This document shows, one piece after another, positions 34,540 through 45,929 of a DNA stretch of 64,000 bases. The stretch's first letter is position 1; every line of letters starts with the position of its first letter. A model generated the notes under the pieces. That model did not search any database, had not been told where the DNA came from, and saw nothing but the letters and a program-made list of their open reading frames with translations. This DNA is from Podocnemis expansa. Taxonomy: Eukaryota; Chordata; Testudines; Podocnemididae. Both the position numbers and the translations under genes were made by a program. The DNA lies in contig ML681971.1 in the NCBI GenBank assembly GCA_007922195.1, positions 15,558,753-15,622,752 of the forward strand, read 5' to 3'.

Positions 34540-34975
34540 TGGAATCATAGAAACTGGAAGGGACCCCAAGAGGTCATCAATTCCAGTTCTCGGCACTCAT
34601 AGCAAGACCAAGTACCCTTTTAAACCATCTCTGACAGGTGTTTGTCTCACTTGTTCTTAAAAACATCCAGTGATGGAGATTCAATAGCCTCACTACTCAA
34701 CTTATTCCAGTGGTTAATCACCCTGACAGGAATTTTTTCCCAATGTCCAACCTAAACCTCCCTTGCTGTAATTTAAGCCTGTTGCTTCTTTTCCTATCGT
34801 CAGCTGTTACGGAGAATTATATTTCTCCCTCTTCCTTGTAACAAACTTATTAGATACTTGAAAACTGTTATCATGTCCCCTCTATCTCCGCTTTTTCGGA
34901 CTAAATAAGCCTAGTTTTTTTCAATCTTCCCTCATGTGTAAAGTACTCCAGATTGTTAATCATTTTGTTGCTTAC
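34540..34975 (-). mobile_element. CR1 LINE 3' part, antisense
   Basis: It begins with the CR1 3' terminus (GGAATCATAGAAACTGGAAG…, GACCCCAAGAGGTCATCAA). It then reads in reverse through the C-terminal end of ORF2: the words for TCTGACAGGTGTTTGTC, AATAGCCTCACTACTCAAC and AAATAAGCCTAGTTT correspond to those in the longer copy at 37381. Diverged and 5'-truncated. Confidence 0.85.
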
Positions 34976-35094
34976 GCAGGAAGTTCATGGCTGAGCAGGG
35001 AATTTAACCCAGGTCCACTAGATTAGCACCATCATCACTGGACCAGGTGTTCGCCTAGTTTTAGCCGTCTGTAAAGTTGGTATTCAGGCCTGGC

Positions 35095-35290
35095 CCGACC
35101 ATATAGGCACAGCTGTAATGCTCTGTTTCAGTGCCCGGGGCACATTCTGATCAGAATGTGCCCCTTGCTATTAGCAGTGCTTGGGGTCGGCAGCATGAAA
35201 CATGCCCTTTGATGGAGCGGCTCAACGGAGCCACTCTGGTACACCCTGGGCAAAGCCCTGTTTACCCTGCCATGGTTACGGCCCTGCGTA
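35095..35290. repeat. Unclassified dispersed repeat, copy 2
   Basis: Aligns with 20945-21095 (GCTCTGTTTCAGTGCC, GGAGCGGCTCAACGGAGCC, CTCTGGTACACC, GGGCAAAGCCC). It differs mainly by carrying a perfect 28-bp palindrome at 35137-35164. A third diverged copy was not found. Confidence 0.7.
35137..35164. repeat. Perfect 28-bp palindrome
   Basis: The half-site GGGGCACATTCTGA is followed immediately by its exact reverse complement, with no spacer. It lies inside the dispersed repeat at 35095 and is absent from the other copy at 20945. Confidence 0.95.
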
Positions 35291-35316
35291 TAGGTGAATT
35301 AGGCGACTGCCTAGGT

Positions 35317-35477
35317 CAGTAGTTCTCAACCTCTGGCAGTTTGCAACACACTTGGTGGCATATCGCGACCCTACAGGACACACCAGCCCACTCCCTTAGG
35401 CCAAATCCAGCCATCTCCCTGGCTCTCCATGACACGCTTTCCACTGTGTGGTGACACAGTAATGTTGAGACCTACTG
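35317..35477. mobile_element. hAT-type MITE
   Basis: The left end CAGTAGTTCTCAACCTC and the right end in reverse complement (CAGTAGGTCTCAAC) are hAT terminal inverted repeats. The flanking octamers GCCTAGGT (35309-35316) and GCCTGGGG (35478-35485) agree at 6 of 8 bases. The body contains CATATCGCGACC, seen in related 'tcgcgacc' MITEs. No coding capacity. Confidence 0.75.
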
Positions 35478-35577
35478 GCCTGGGGCCCCAGGCTTTGAGA
35501 GGCACCAAATTAAATGGAAGTGTTTTTTTCCCCTCTATTTTAAAGTAGTATATTAAGATGTTATCTCTTATAACATG

Positions 35578-35712
35578 GGCAAATAGTGTAGTGGCTAGCA
35601 CTTCTGCTTAATATGCAGAAGGGCCTGGGTTCAATTCCCAGGGGGTTGGACTTGATGATCTCATGAGGTCCCTTCCAGCCCTATGATTTGATTGATTGAT
35701 TGACTGATGTGG
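35578..35712 (+). mobile_element. tRNA-derived SINE with CR1-like 3' tail
   Basis: The head has a box A-like TAGTGTAGTGGCTAGCAC. An anticodon-arm-like stem (CTTCTGC/GCAGAAG around a seven-base TTAATAT loop) follows, then a box B GGGTTCAATTCCC at 35628-35639. Directly after it comes GGGTTGGACTTGATGATCTC and AGGTCCCTTCCAGCC, the terminal segment of CR1 LINEs, and a short (ATTG)n end. A tRNA head with a CR1 tail is the known design of SINEs mobilised by CR1. The parent tRNA is uncertain. The stem is too long and there is no acceptor stem, so it is not a working tRNA gene. Confidence 0.85.
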
Positions 35713-36759
35713 AGAGGGGCATCAAAGTCACAGTTCTTCTAGGGTGTCAAGACCCATTGGGCCAGTCCTGTTGGCATTTGGCAATCCATGTCTCCCTTAC
35801 AGGTGCCGAGTGGTTCACCTGATTGTTGGTAAAGCCCTTTGAGTTCTTCAGATGAAAGGAGATCTAAAAGTGTAAAATGTTGTCATCACTTTGTATATGC
35901 AACAGCTTCTCTTCATAATCTTATCAAGGTCACTTGCATGATAGTGCAGATAGAGCAAGGTAAAGCAGTTAAGGTGTAACCCCAATGAGATTTGAGTAAA
36001 AAGAGGTGGGAGCTTGGGAGTCCAAGCAAGGTTACTGGTTCAAGGCTGTTGCTTTCATTCTCATATTTTTCTTAGACCAACCTGATGTGTTCCCAAGGAG
36101 TGTTGATCCTTGGGGTTGGATTGCAGTGCATGCCATTTAAAAGGTACTGAATCATCAGTGGGTTTGTTATGACTTCTGTACAAGCCATATAGTATTTTTC
36201 CCTCTCTCTTCCAGTCGAAGAGTAGTAACAGGTCTGACCTCTCTGACTCTCATTTCTGTGGCAGGAACTCTGATTTACAAGGTTCAGAAGGAAAGATTCT
36301 CATTCTTCCTAACAAGCTAGTAATGATAATCTGTTAAAATAAGGCCAGAATTATTCCAAAATTAGGGAAATTCCTTTATCTCAGTCAGTCTCACTAGTTC
36401 AGGTGAGCCTCAGCATTGCATGAGTGCAGATACAGATGCTCTTTATAGAGGGCCAGAATGTGCCTGCCCTTAGTGACACAGGTGTTATTGAGAAGTACCT
36501 TGACTGAAGTCAGTGCACTTACACCCCATCCAAAATGGTGTCAATGATACCAGATTCCAGCCCAGTATCTGATTCAATATATTGGCACAATGAGAAGAAT
36601 CTAAGAATGCTGTTCTCAGATGGGGTGTCATCCACACATGATCTCTATTTTTAAAGCGCTTTTCTATGTTTGATTTATATGGATGGCAATGAAATACTTG
36701 TTTAAATTAATGTATACATTTTATGTTTGTTTTTGGTAAAGGGAAACTTTACTAAAGAG

Positions 36760-36940
36760 CTTTCAGTTGGCAGCTTTAGCAAATCATTCTAAATTCCCAT
36801 GCCATTTGCAGTGATAAAATTAATCAGAATGAACTGGCCGGCTACTAATGCACATCATATACAATTCAGTAGAAATTCCATTGTAATTTAATGTTAATTA
36901 ATGCCCACTTATTCTAAACTGTTAAATGATAGACAAGCGA
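36760..36940. promoter_or_regulatory. Candidate conserved noncoding block in intron
   Basis: AT-rich and repeat-free with dense TAAT/ATTA cores (AAATTAATCAG, TAATTTAATGTTAATTAATG) and an isolated CpG-containing GGCCGGC at 36837-36843. This is compatible with a homeodomain-bound enhancer, but only by composition. Confidence 0.2.
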
Positions 36941-37458
36941 CCAGATGTCTTAAGTGAAATAGAAATAAGTCATTGTACCTACAGATGTTGTAAAGAATGC
37001 TTAAGATAGGTACAAAGGCATAAACATGCCTTTCAAAGATGACAGTAAATAGGCCTATTCATGAACTAGTAGAACTGCTATGTCTCTACTGGTTCTGAGT
37101 TTCTGAATTCATGTTTTTCATCTTCTTTTCTTGTCCTCGTGTTTTGAATTCAGATTTCATGCTACCATGTAAATTTCCTGTGTTGATTATGCCATAGGTT
37201 GTTTTCATAATTCTAGGGGAATGGGAGACCCAAGTTGATTTAACCTGTAAGCGGGAACGTAGTTTAGGATAGACAGTGCTAGATTCTGTGGTACTCTCCT
37301 GAAAAGCACATTGGGAAGGGTTGATTGAGCTGATCTGATTTTTACTAATGGAAAAGGGAGATCTGAAGTACCCTAATTAGAATAATAGAATCCTAGGGTT
37401 GGAAGGGACCTCATAGGTCATCTAGTCCAACCCCCTGCCAGAGGCAGGACCACTCCCA

Positions 37459-38685
37459 CTAAACCATCCCAGTCATGGTTTTATCCAGCCGGGCCTTAAA
37501 CACCTCCAAAGATGGTGACTCCACCACCTCCCTTGGCAGCTCATTCCAATGTTTCACCACTCGCCTAGTAAAAAAGTTTTTTCTAATATCCAGCCTCGAC
37601 CTCCCTAACCGCAACTTGAGACCATTGCTCCTCATCCTGTCCTCCTTTACTACCGAGAATAGTCGAGCTCCATCTTCCTTGGAGCACCCCTTCAAGTAGT
37701 TGAAGGTTGCTATCAAATCCCCCCTCAATCTTCTCTTCTGCAGACTAAATAAGCCTAATGCTTTCAGTCTTTCCTCATAGGGCTTGTGCTCCAGCCCTTT
37801 AATCATTTTGGTTGCCCTCCTCTGAACTCTCTCCAGTAGGTCCCTGTCCTTTTTGTAGTGGGGAGCCCAAAACTGAACACAGTATTCCAGATGTGGCCTC
37901 ACTAGTGCAGAATAGAGGGGAATGATCACATCCCTTGATCTGCTGGTAATACTTCTTCTGATGCAGCCCAGTATGCCATTGGCCTTTCTGGCAGCAAGCG
38001 CACACTGCTGACTCATATCCAGCTTCCCATCCACCATGACCCCCAGGTCCTTTTCTACACTGCTGCTACTCAGCTGAATGTTTCCCAGCCTGTAGCAGTG
38101 CATGGGGTTTTTCCGTCCCACATGCAGGACTTTACACTTGTCCTTATTGAACTTCATAAGATTTTTATTGGCCCACTGTTCCAATTTATCTAGGTCTCCC
38201 TGAATCCTGTCCTTGCCCTCCAACGTGTCTACTGGTCCCCCTAGCTTGGTGTCATCCGCAGACTTTCTGAGAGTGCAGTCTATTCCATCATCCAGATCAT
38301 TGATGAAAATGTTGAACAGAACCGGCCCCAGGACCGACCCCTGGGGCACACCACTAGTGACTGGTTGCCAGCTAGACATGGAACCATTGATTCCTACACG
38401 CTGAAACCGTTGATCTAGCCAGTTTTCTATCCACCTTACAGTCCACCTATCCAACCCATACTTCCTTAATTTGCCAATGAGAATGCTGTGGGAAACTGTA
38501 TCAAAAGCCTTGCTAAAATCAAGGTATATGACATCAACGGTTCTTCCTGCATCTAGAAAACCAGTCATCTGATCATAGAAGGAGATGAGATTGGTCAGGT
38601 ATGATTTACCCTTGGTAAATCCATGCTGACTGTTCCTGATCACTTCATTTTCCTCTAAGTGTTTGAGGATGGATTCTTTGAGAAT
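37459..38685 (-). pseudogene. CR1 ORF2 3' part: reverse transcriptase
   Basis: Continues in frame after the TAG at 38686. Reverse transcriptase motifs appear in order: [54 protein letters not shown], then SADDTKLGG at the catalytic position. CR1 elements normally have FADD there, so the residue before ADD is changed to Ser. A thumb and C-terminal domain follow ([47 protein letters not shown]). It ends at a stop (complement of 37459-37461) shortly before the 3' UTR. The stop upstream and the altered residue make autonomous activity unlikely. Confidence 0.9.
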
Positions 38686-39690
38686 CTACTCCATAATTTT
38701 GCCAGGGATTGAGGTGAGGCTGACTGGTCTGGAGTTCCCTGGATCCTCCTTTTTCCCTTTCTTGAAAATAGGCACTACATTTGCTTTTTTCCAATCCTCT
38801 GGCACCTCCTCCGTTCTCCATGAGTTTTGAAAGATAACAGCCAGAGGTGCTGCTATCTCATCGGCCAATTCCCTCAGCACCCTTGGATGCAGTTCGTCCG
38901 GCCCCATGGACTTGTGCACATCCAGCTTCTTTAAGCAGTCCCTAACCTGACCTTCCGTCACCAAGGGCCTCTCTTCTTCTCTCCAGTCTGCCATACCCAT
39001 GGTAGTGGGCTGGGAGCTGACCCTGCCTGTGAAAACTGAAGCAAAAAAAGCATTGAGCACTTCAGCTTTTTCTTCATCCTCTGTCACAAGGATGCCTGCC
39101 CCATTCAGTAAGGGACCTACACCATCCCTGATCCTCTTCTTGTTACTAACATACTTGTAGAACCCCTTCTTGTTATCCTTCACATCCCTCGCTAGCCACA
39201 GCTCCATTTGTCCTTTGGCCTTTCTGATTTTATCCCTGCAGTCCCTAGCAGTATCTTTATATGCCTCCTTGGTCATCTGACCAAGCTTCCACTTCCTGTA
39301 AGCTTCCTTTTTATGTTTAAGCTCAGAGCAGAGTTCTCTGCTGAGCCATTCTGGCTGCCTCACATGTTTGTTCTTTCTCCTAATTGGAATGGCAACTTCC
39401 TGTGCCCTTAGCAGGGTTTCTTTAAAATATAACCAACTTTCTTGGACTCCTTTCCCCTTCAGATTAGCTTCCCAAGGGATCCTGCCCATCAGTTCCCTGA
39501 GGGAGCCAAAATCTGCTCTTTTGAAGTCCAGGGTTTTTGTTTTGCTTCTTTCCTTCCTTCCTTTAATCAGCATCCTGAACTCAACCATGTCATGGTCACT
39601 ACTTCCTAGCTTGCCATTTACCTCTACCTCCCTGATCAATTCTTCCCTGTTTGTGAGCATTAAATTAAATGGCATAGTTTCTCTGTAATA
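38686..39690 (-). pseudogene. CR1 ORF2 5' part: endonuclease end, linker, RT start
   Basis: The frame includes [11 protein letters not shown], the SDH motif at the C-terminal end of the apurinic-like endonuclease of CR1 elements. A basic linker follows ([11 protein letters not shown], then [13 protein letters not shown]), and then the start of the reverse transcriptase ([44 protein letters not shown]). It stops at TAG (complement of 38686-38688). The same frame continues beyond, so a single nonsense change separates it from the next part. The open frame extends upstream to 39795, but residues before about 39690 do not resemble CR1. The product would act in target-primed reverse transcription if intact. 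Confidence 0.85.
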
Positions 39691-41089
39691 ACATAAAAAG
39701 AGAAAAAAACAGGCAAATCCACTTTTATTTTCTAAGGCTATGTCCAGGGTTACTTTGGTGTATAAATTCATTATGATTGGGTTGAAACCTTCCATAACAG
39801 AGCATCCAAAACAATAGTCTGATTAATTCAGAATTTGCCACACCAATTCAGAATATTACAGGGAGGGAGAAATATTGTGAACACAAGATTCAATAATGAA
39901 GAAGAACTGAAATACACAGAAGAGGCATATTCAAGAGCTTTTTCTTGGCAAATATCAACCTATGGAGCCAAGGCACCCATTCACCACTATCCTTTTTTTC
40001 AAAGGCAGCTTTTCTGTTAAAGGCCATGAGACTATGGAAAACAGAGAGAATGACAAGCCAGGCTTAGAAGCGGCCAAGAGTAACGCTTCAATTCCCATTG
40101 AAATGATTTCTCCTGCCTAGTATAATTTAACCTGCCCACATTGGTAAACTTCTATATTACACATTTCTGTCAGAATGTCAGAAGAAATGATAAGCCTCCT
40201 TGAAGCCGTGACCTCTATTACCTACTAAGAACATTCTAGCCAAGGTTTTGTTGTATGTTTTGGAGACTTTTAGCACAGTCTCTGAAGTATAAAGAATACT
40301 CTACTTTGTGACCCTGGCCTCTTGTTAGTTGATAGATGAAATCTTTTCTTAAGCTGAATCTCTGAACTATTATGTTTTCAGTATTCAACCTTTTTCTTTA
40401 AGCTTCCTAGTTTTCTGCCAAAAAAAACATGGCTTTGTTACTAGGAAATGTTACCTTTTTCTTAACAGGAAGTGTCCCTTTAAAATGGCATGCGTGCCAA
40501 TCTCCTTCCAGGTGAGACGAGTGACTTTGCAGATTTGATCTTGTTCTTGTGCATTCACCAAGAATTTTGACAAAGGTGACAAGAGTTTTTGTTGTGTGTT
40601 TTTGCTTGCTTGAATTTTTGTTGGGCTATAAAAAGAAGCCAATGCAAAATACAATCCATCAGTGTGAAATGTGTAGTTTACTTACTAGTGTCTTATGCTT
40701 CAGATGTTCCTTTCAGCCAGAAAGTCCTTTATGAACTAAAGACCGCAAGCTGCCATTCAGCCTAAACTCTAACTGAAGTTCTACCTCAGTATGGTTTGCA
40801 AGATTTACAGGGAGAAGAAAAAGAGAGGGGAATCATTTCATCTACAAGCGAAGTGTAGCTATCTCTGTACTCAATAACGTTGCAGTACATTTTGAGAGAG
40901 ACTACTTAGCCAGCTGAAGCTGGACAGTAAATTTAGTTGGTATAATTATCCAAATTGGAATTTGGCTACTGTAACAGCTTGATTGGTCAGATAAATATGC
41001 TAATTAATTTTGACTTGTAGTTTGCATTCTATGAAGGTCTTGGTTATCACCAACTTTTCTATGTCAATCCTGATAGTTTTACCTCCACC

Positions 41090-41215
41090 AAAAACAATGA
41101 TAGTCTTATGGCACCTAAAAGATTAGCAAAGTTCTTCGTTTATAACCTTTCATGGGCTGCAACCCATTTTGTCAGATGTTATATATGGAGTAATACAGCT
41201 ACCCCCATGGGAAAC
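41090..41215. repeat. Fold-back family copy, single arm
   Basis: TAGTCTTATGGCACCTAAAA, GATTAGCAAAG, CCTTTCATGGGCTGCAACCC, TTTTGTCAGATG and CAGCTACCCCC follow the order of one arm of the palindromic repeat at 52210, diverged and without the mirror arm. Confidence 0.55.
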
Positions 41216-41814
41216 ACAACCAAAGTAGCTTCACAATGAGAAGCCTTAGAGGTTGTGTCTTTGGATTCTAATCTAAAAAAGATCAGTCTTTTTTTTTTAA
41301 TATGACCTCTTTCCTGGGAAAACACCAACATAGGGCTTTCAGGCCACAGTTAATAAGATAAATATGTCATTTAATTGTAACATCAAGAAATAATCTGACA
41401 ATAGTTTTTTTTTTTAGGAGCAGAAGTATATATTTAACTAAAGCTTTCACCCACTGATTTCGCCAGTACAAGTCACATGTAGCTGTTGGGATATTGGCCA
41501 GGCATCAGCCCTTTGTACTAGACTTAGATTCAGGATTGTACAATAAAATGAGCAGCAATGCGTAAGATCAGCCAGTTAAGGCCTTGTAGTCTCATAGTTA
41601 AGCTGATTTCAATAAGGGTCAGCTGTGATCTTTCCAAACTAATGTACTACTCTACTCATAGCACATGGCTATAGAAAACTCTTCTGATTTAAATAGAAAA
41701 AATTAGAATGGAAAATAGTTTTGTGCTTTTTGCTGCATGTATTTTATGATGCATTATTATGTGCTATGAATGGATTGTGTCCGGCTCTTTATTAGAATGA
41801 CCTTGCTGTCATGT

Positions 41815-42360
41815 TCAGAGGCTCTTATCAAAGACCTTTGCCAAACTGCAATAAACCAGAACAACGCTCAGAAGCCTGATGACTGATAAACTTGGAAGTG
41901 GCAGTTAATTGGTGAGAACAACCCTTGTCAATCTCTCTCAAGAGCTTGAAGTAGGACTCTTTCCAAAGCCACCCTGTGCTCCATTGCTGCAGTTTGTGAA
42001 CAAATCGCAGGCACCTACAGAGCGAGATACTTTTCCCTCCCTCCCTTGACCCTCCCCCCAACTTTGGTTACTGTGTGTGCTTGGTAAATCATTAATCTCC
42101 CTGTGCTGAGATGAAAACTTGTCTATTAAAAATCTCCAGTCAGAACAACATTTGGATAGGGAAGGCTGGGTGGGTGGGAGGAGGAGAGAAAAGAGTAGAG
42201 AGGGGAGTCCTCTTCTCTGTTTGTTAATTGGTGCTTTCACCTGACAGTAGTTTGTGTCAATTAGCTTGATGCACGGTGAAAGTGAAATTAATCCACCTGG
42301 GTCAAAAGCAGCTATTAATTTTTAATCAAAACAAAACGCTCACTCAACAGATTTGTAGCT
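41815..42360. promoter_or_regulatory. Candidate conserved noncoding block in intron
   Basis: Long repeat-free region with many ATTA/TAAT cores (GGTAAATCATTAATCTCC, GTCAATTAGCTTGATGC, TTTTTAATCAAAAC), a CACCTGACA E-box-like word near 42239, and scattered CpGs. Two overlapping minus-strand frames there have no protein character. Among the strongest candidates by texture, but still untested. Confidence 0.3.
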
Positions 42361-43519
42361 CTGCTTAGAAGAAGCAAGATACACACAAAGTGGTGTGCAC
42401 TACTGGGCTGCACCCCAGTGGATGCTGCTGCTGAAGGAGCCTTTCTGCCCTGGGGGCAGTGGAATTGTGGGAGGTAGGCTACTAGCAGCATGCTTGTTCC
42501 CCAAGGAGTCTCCCACCTTGTTCCTGTCCCCAGTGCATTCCTCCCTGTAGAAGAGAGACTTGGTCTTGCCCCTGAAATGACTTGGGTTCATCTTTACAGA
42601 CACAATCACTGCGCAGTTAGGGCAGCCAGGAATAATCATTCCTTCGCCTCATGTACACTGCAATCCACCCAGACGCAGGCACTCCTGCCACCAGTGCAAA
42701 ATGACACAGTCCCTCCCCAGGCCACATACGTTACAGTACACTGAGACAGTCTCATCCTGGTTTGGGATCTGAAATGCTTTGGATCAGCCCATATCAGTAG
42801 GAACTGGTATACAATTGATGGGATCACAGACAGCACTTGTGGGCCACAGATGTCCTCCTTTCTTGCTACAGTACTAAACTGTAGGTAAAACAAGCTCAAG
42901 TATTACAAAAAATGCTTTAAAATCATTTCAGATGATTTAAAATTCCATTCTATGGTCCTCCTTTCTATGGTCTTGAGAGCCTTCCTGATGTTCTGTACAA
43001 TGGACTGTTTTGAGAACTAGGCAAGGAGGGCTTATACCAGGATGGGGAAATGAAGGGGAGGGTCTCTCTTACAAGGAGGATTTAAAGCATTTGAAAATGG
43101 CTATCAGAATGCTTTCTACATGAGGAACTGAGGCACATAAATGTTACAGGCAAATTTTTCAGAAGGGGCCAAGATGGGGGAAGGGAGTGTCCCAGTTTGA
43201 AACACCTTAGGTGCTGAACATCCAGAGGTTCCATTAAATTCTACACTCAGCCATTCTCTAAATCAGGCTGATGGAAATACCTAGTAGGCGGACAGCTAAT
43301 AAGGATGACAGGAGTCTTGGGAATTTCTTTTTGGCAAGCATTATGCCATAGTTGTCTTCTAGTTGTGAAACAGAGGAGGGGAAGCAAATACTACATTTCA
43401 GAGCATAAACTCTGCCTCACCCTGGTCTAGCATTAGACAACTGATTGTCAGTTATGGAGGGTGCAACTTTCCCCCCTTTGCTTTCCTATGAAGTGTCAAG
43501 TAAAAGGCAAGATAGTAGA

Positions 43520-43568
43520 GAGGATCATCCGGTGGTCTGATTGGAATAGGCCAATCTTATGTTCTTCA
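43520..43568 (+). mobile_element. CR1-type LINE terminal fragment
   Basis: CGGTGGTCTGATTGGAATAG followed by GCCAATCTTATGTTCTT matches the very end of the CR1-type 3' terminus whose opposite-strand copy is at 7425. Only about 50 bases are recognisable. Confidence 0.5.
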
Positions 43569-45326
43569 GTGACACAACCAACATGTTGTATGAATTGATG
43601 TTGTTCACTGAGCAAAATGACATTTGTTCATACTGCTACCACCACAACTGTAAAGCACTGTGTGATCTTAATGAAGATGATGTTAGATGGAACACTTGAA
43701 CTTGCAATGCCTTATTCCTGTTGTAAAATGGCTTGCTGGGAAACATTCACACAGTTTCTATTTCTCTTGTGTTTGTAGACAGTCAAAGCAAAATATATTG
43801 CCTGTTGTTTGACAGACTACCTAATTCTAGAGATGTGTATTTTTTAAAAAATGTTTGGCTATGTCTTAGGCTAGTCAGACACTAATTGGTGTTTGCTATT
43901 TTGAATATCATCGTACAAAGTGAACATCTCCACATAAGCGAAGGGTTGTGTGCAGTTTATACTTGCACATCAGGTTCCCCCATTCTTGCATTGAATATGA
44001 CAAATGTATCAGCATGGAGTCTTTTCAAGGTGCTATGTTAATCAATAGTCTAGTGTTCCTTAGTTCAATGGTAGCACAATTTAATAACAAGGTGGTTGTA
44101 GTCTTTCATGTGTTTCTCCACACAAGCATTAATAGATATTTTTATTGTAATACTTCAAAGATGGAATAGTTACTAATTCCTGTCACTGATTTCCCAGAAA
44201 TATGTCTGATACCTCTTAGCTGCCACAGTTGCCTGGAGAGAGTACCACTTGGATTTTTGTTAGAGTTGTGATGGGAAAGGAGATATTCTTCTATAATGGC
44301 ATATGGCAAATAAGAAGTCAGTCATAAAAGAGTGGCAGACATCACTGAGAGAATATGCTTCATGTGAAAAGGCAAATTAATATATAAGACCCTAGTCTGC
44401 TATATGTTAGTTAATAACAACACCTACTAATTTATACAGCCAGATAGATTAACTGGAATTGACCAGGACTCCAGGAGTATTCCTATGGAAAGTGCCACAG
44501 TATTTTTAGTAACCATAAATAACAAGGCCTTAATTCAACACGTAATTCAATAAAGGACATTTCAAGCAATGTAACATTCCCTAACACTCATGCTACCATT
44601 GGATCAGTACTTAGTTTAAAAAAAAAAATGTATCATCTGGCAGAGCACCCATACCAGTTCCTATAGCACTCTGAGCTGACCTTAAAGATTTCTGACCCCT
44701 ACATTTACCCACCCTGATTCTGCTTAGCTTATGAAATATTTTGAAGTGGGATGTTTTTGTGTGACATAAAATGACATACTGGGAGATGCAATTCACTTTT
44801 CCCTGTGCCCTCTTTTCTTAACCTTTCCATACTTCTTTTTTCTTTCCACCTGCTAAATGAAGTGTGAGGATATACAATGTCTATTTATAATAGAGATTAA
44901 CATTCTTATTCATGGTTTATTTAGATATTTTGTAAATCTTTCTAAAGCCAAATCAAAAATGTCCAAAAACTGAGGAAGAAAAGCAATTTGTTATAACCTG
45001 GAAGACCTCAATATCTCCAATGGTGTCTTTTTGTTCAGCTCAGTATTTTAAGAACTGTTGTTTCTCTTTGGAATGGAAGAAGTTCAAGCACTGAAAGATT
45101 AAGGAACCCATGAAAGTCAAACAGGAAATGTTGGGGGACAGCCAGCTATCTACATTCATAATTCAGAATGTTCCTTCTTCCATATCCCACTATTCCTTCC
45201 TTCCTATTCTTACATTATATTCACTGGTAATGCCCTATACGCATATCATCCAAAAATATGTAACAGTTTACATACCTATGACAACCTGAACCCGTATCCA
45301 AATCCTGTAATAGCCGTAATGCCTTA

Positions 45327-45610
45327 GGGTATGTCTATACTGATGGCAGCAAAATCACCACCATTAGCGTGATCTTCTGGACATGATTCAGCAGCGAGTA
45401 TGAACTGCCTGCTGCACTCCAGAAATCGCTTCAGCAACTCCAGCCCTGGAACTGGACTTGCTGAAAGCAGACATCAAGGCATTTGCAGTCACTTCCCCTC
45501 GTATGTATCAGTGGCTTAGAAGGTCATCAGCAGATACGCAAGATATTTTACATGCCTTGCATATCTGCCATCAACTGCTGCCAAGAAGCCCTGAAAGTAT
45601 AGACTACGGC
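45327..45610. mobile_element. Harbinger-like MITE with TTA duplication
   Basis: The left end GGGTATGTCTATACTGATGG and the right end in reverse complement (GCCGTAGTCTATACT) form a TIR. TTA is present on both sides (45324-45326 and 45611-45613), the 3-bp target duplication of PIF/Harbinger transposons. The body (284 bp) has CACTCCAGAAATCGC and CAACTGCTGCCAA in common with the copy at 28924. Related partial copies are at 53430 and 60340. Non-coding. Confidence 0.8.
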
Positions 45611-45929
45611 TTAGAGACATAGGGCATTTCCTGCAATTAGTGACTAACTGGACATCGGATCAGCATCCCTTTTGCAGCTGGGCATTAATCCGTAGGAAGT
45701 ATTCTGTACTGAAGCTATTATTGCTTAATCATAATACAGCCGGCAAATTGGAGCATGGCACTTTCCATGGCTTTTGGGTGCACAGCTTATAAAAGAACCT
45801 CATGAAACTGCTCAGTGTAAGGGGTGTAGTCTTCATCAATAGGGCTTTCTGCGTGTATCTTGAAAATAGATTGTAACTTCGTAGTAAGCTTTGATGGTTG
45901 GTTTGCTGGGAGTTTTTCTCTTTGATAAT

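Larger units (their letters stand above)
37381..39690 (-). mobile_element. CR1 LINE, long 5'-truncated copy, antisense to host gene
   Basis: About 2.3 kb reading on the minus strand. It ends at the CR1 3' terminus (complement of AATCCTAGGGTTGGAAGGGA at about 37389) with a short ATTCTATT-type end. It covers the last part of the endonuclease domain, the linker, the full reverse transcriptase and a 3' UTR of under 100 bases. The 5' end near 39690 is where CR1 protein similarity stops, inside the endonuclease, consistent with ordinary 5' truncation. The coding frame is nearly continuous, with one stop, so this is among the younger insertions in the window. Confidence 0.92.

Noticed and set aside
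35581..35640. Functional tRNA gene
   Set aside because: Box A and B words are present, but the anticodon stem is too long, there is no paired acceptor stem, and a CR1 tail follows. It is a SINE.
39691..39795. N-terminal extension of the CR1 frame
   Set aside because: The open frame continues upstream of 39690 but the residues no longer resemble CR1 endonuclease. This is flanking DNA read in frame.
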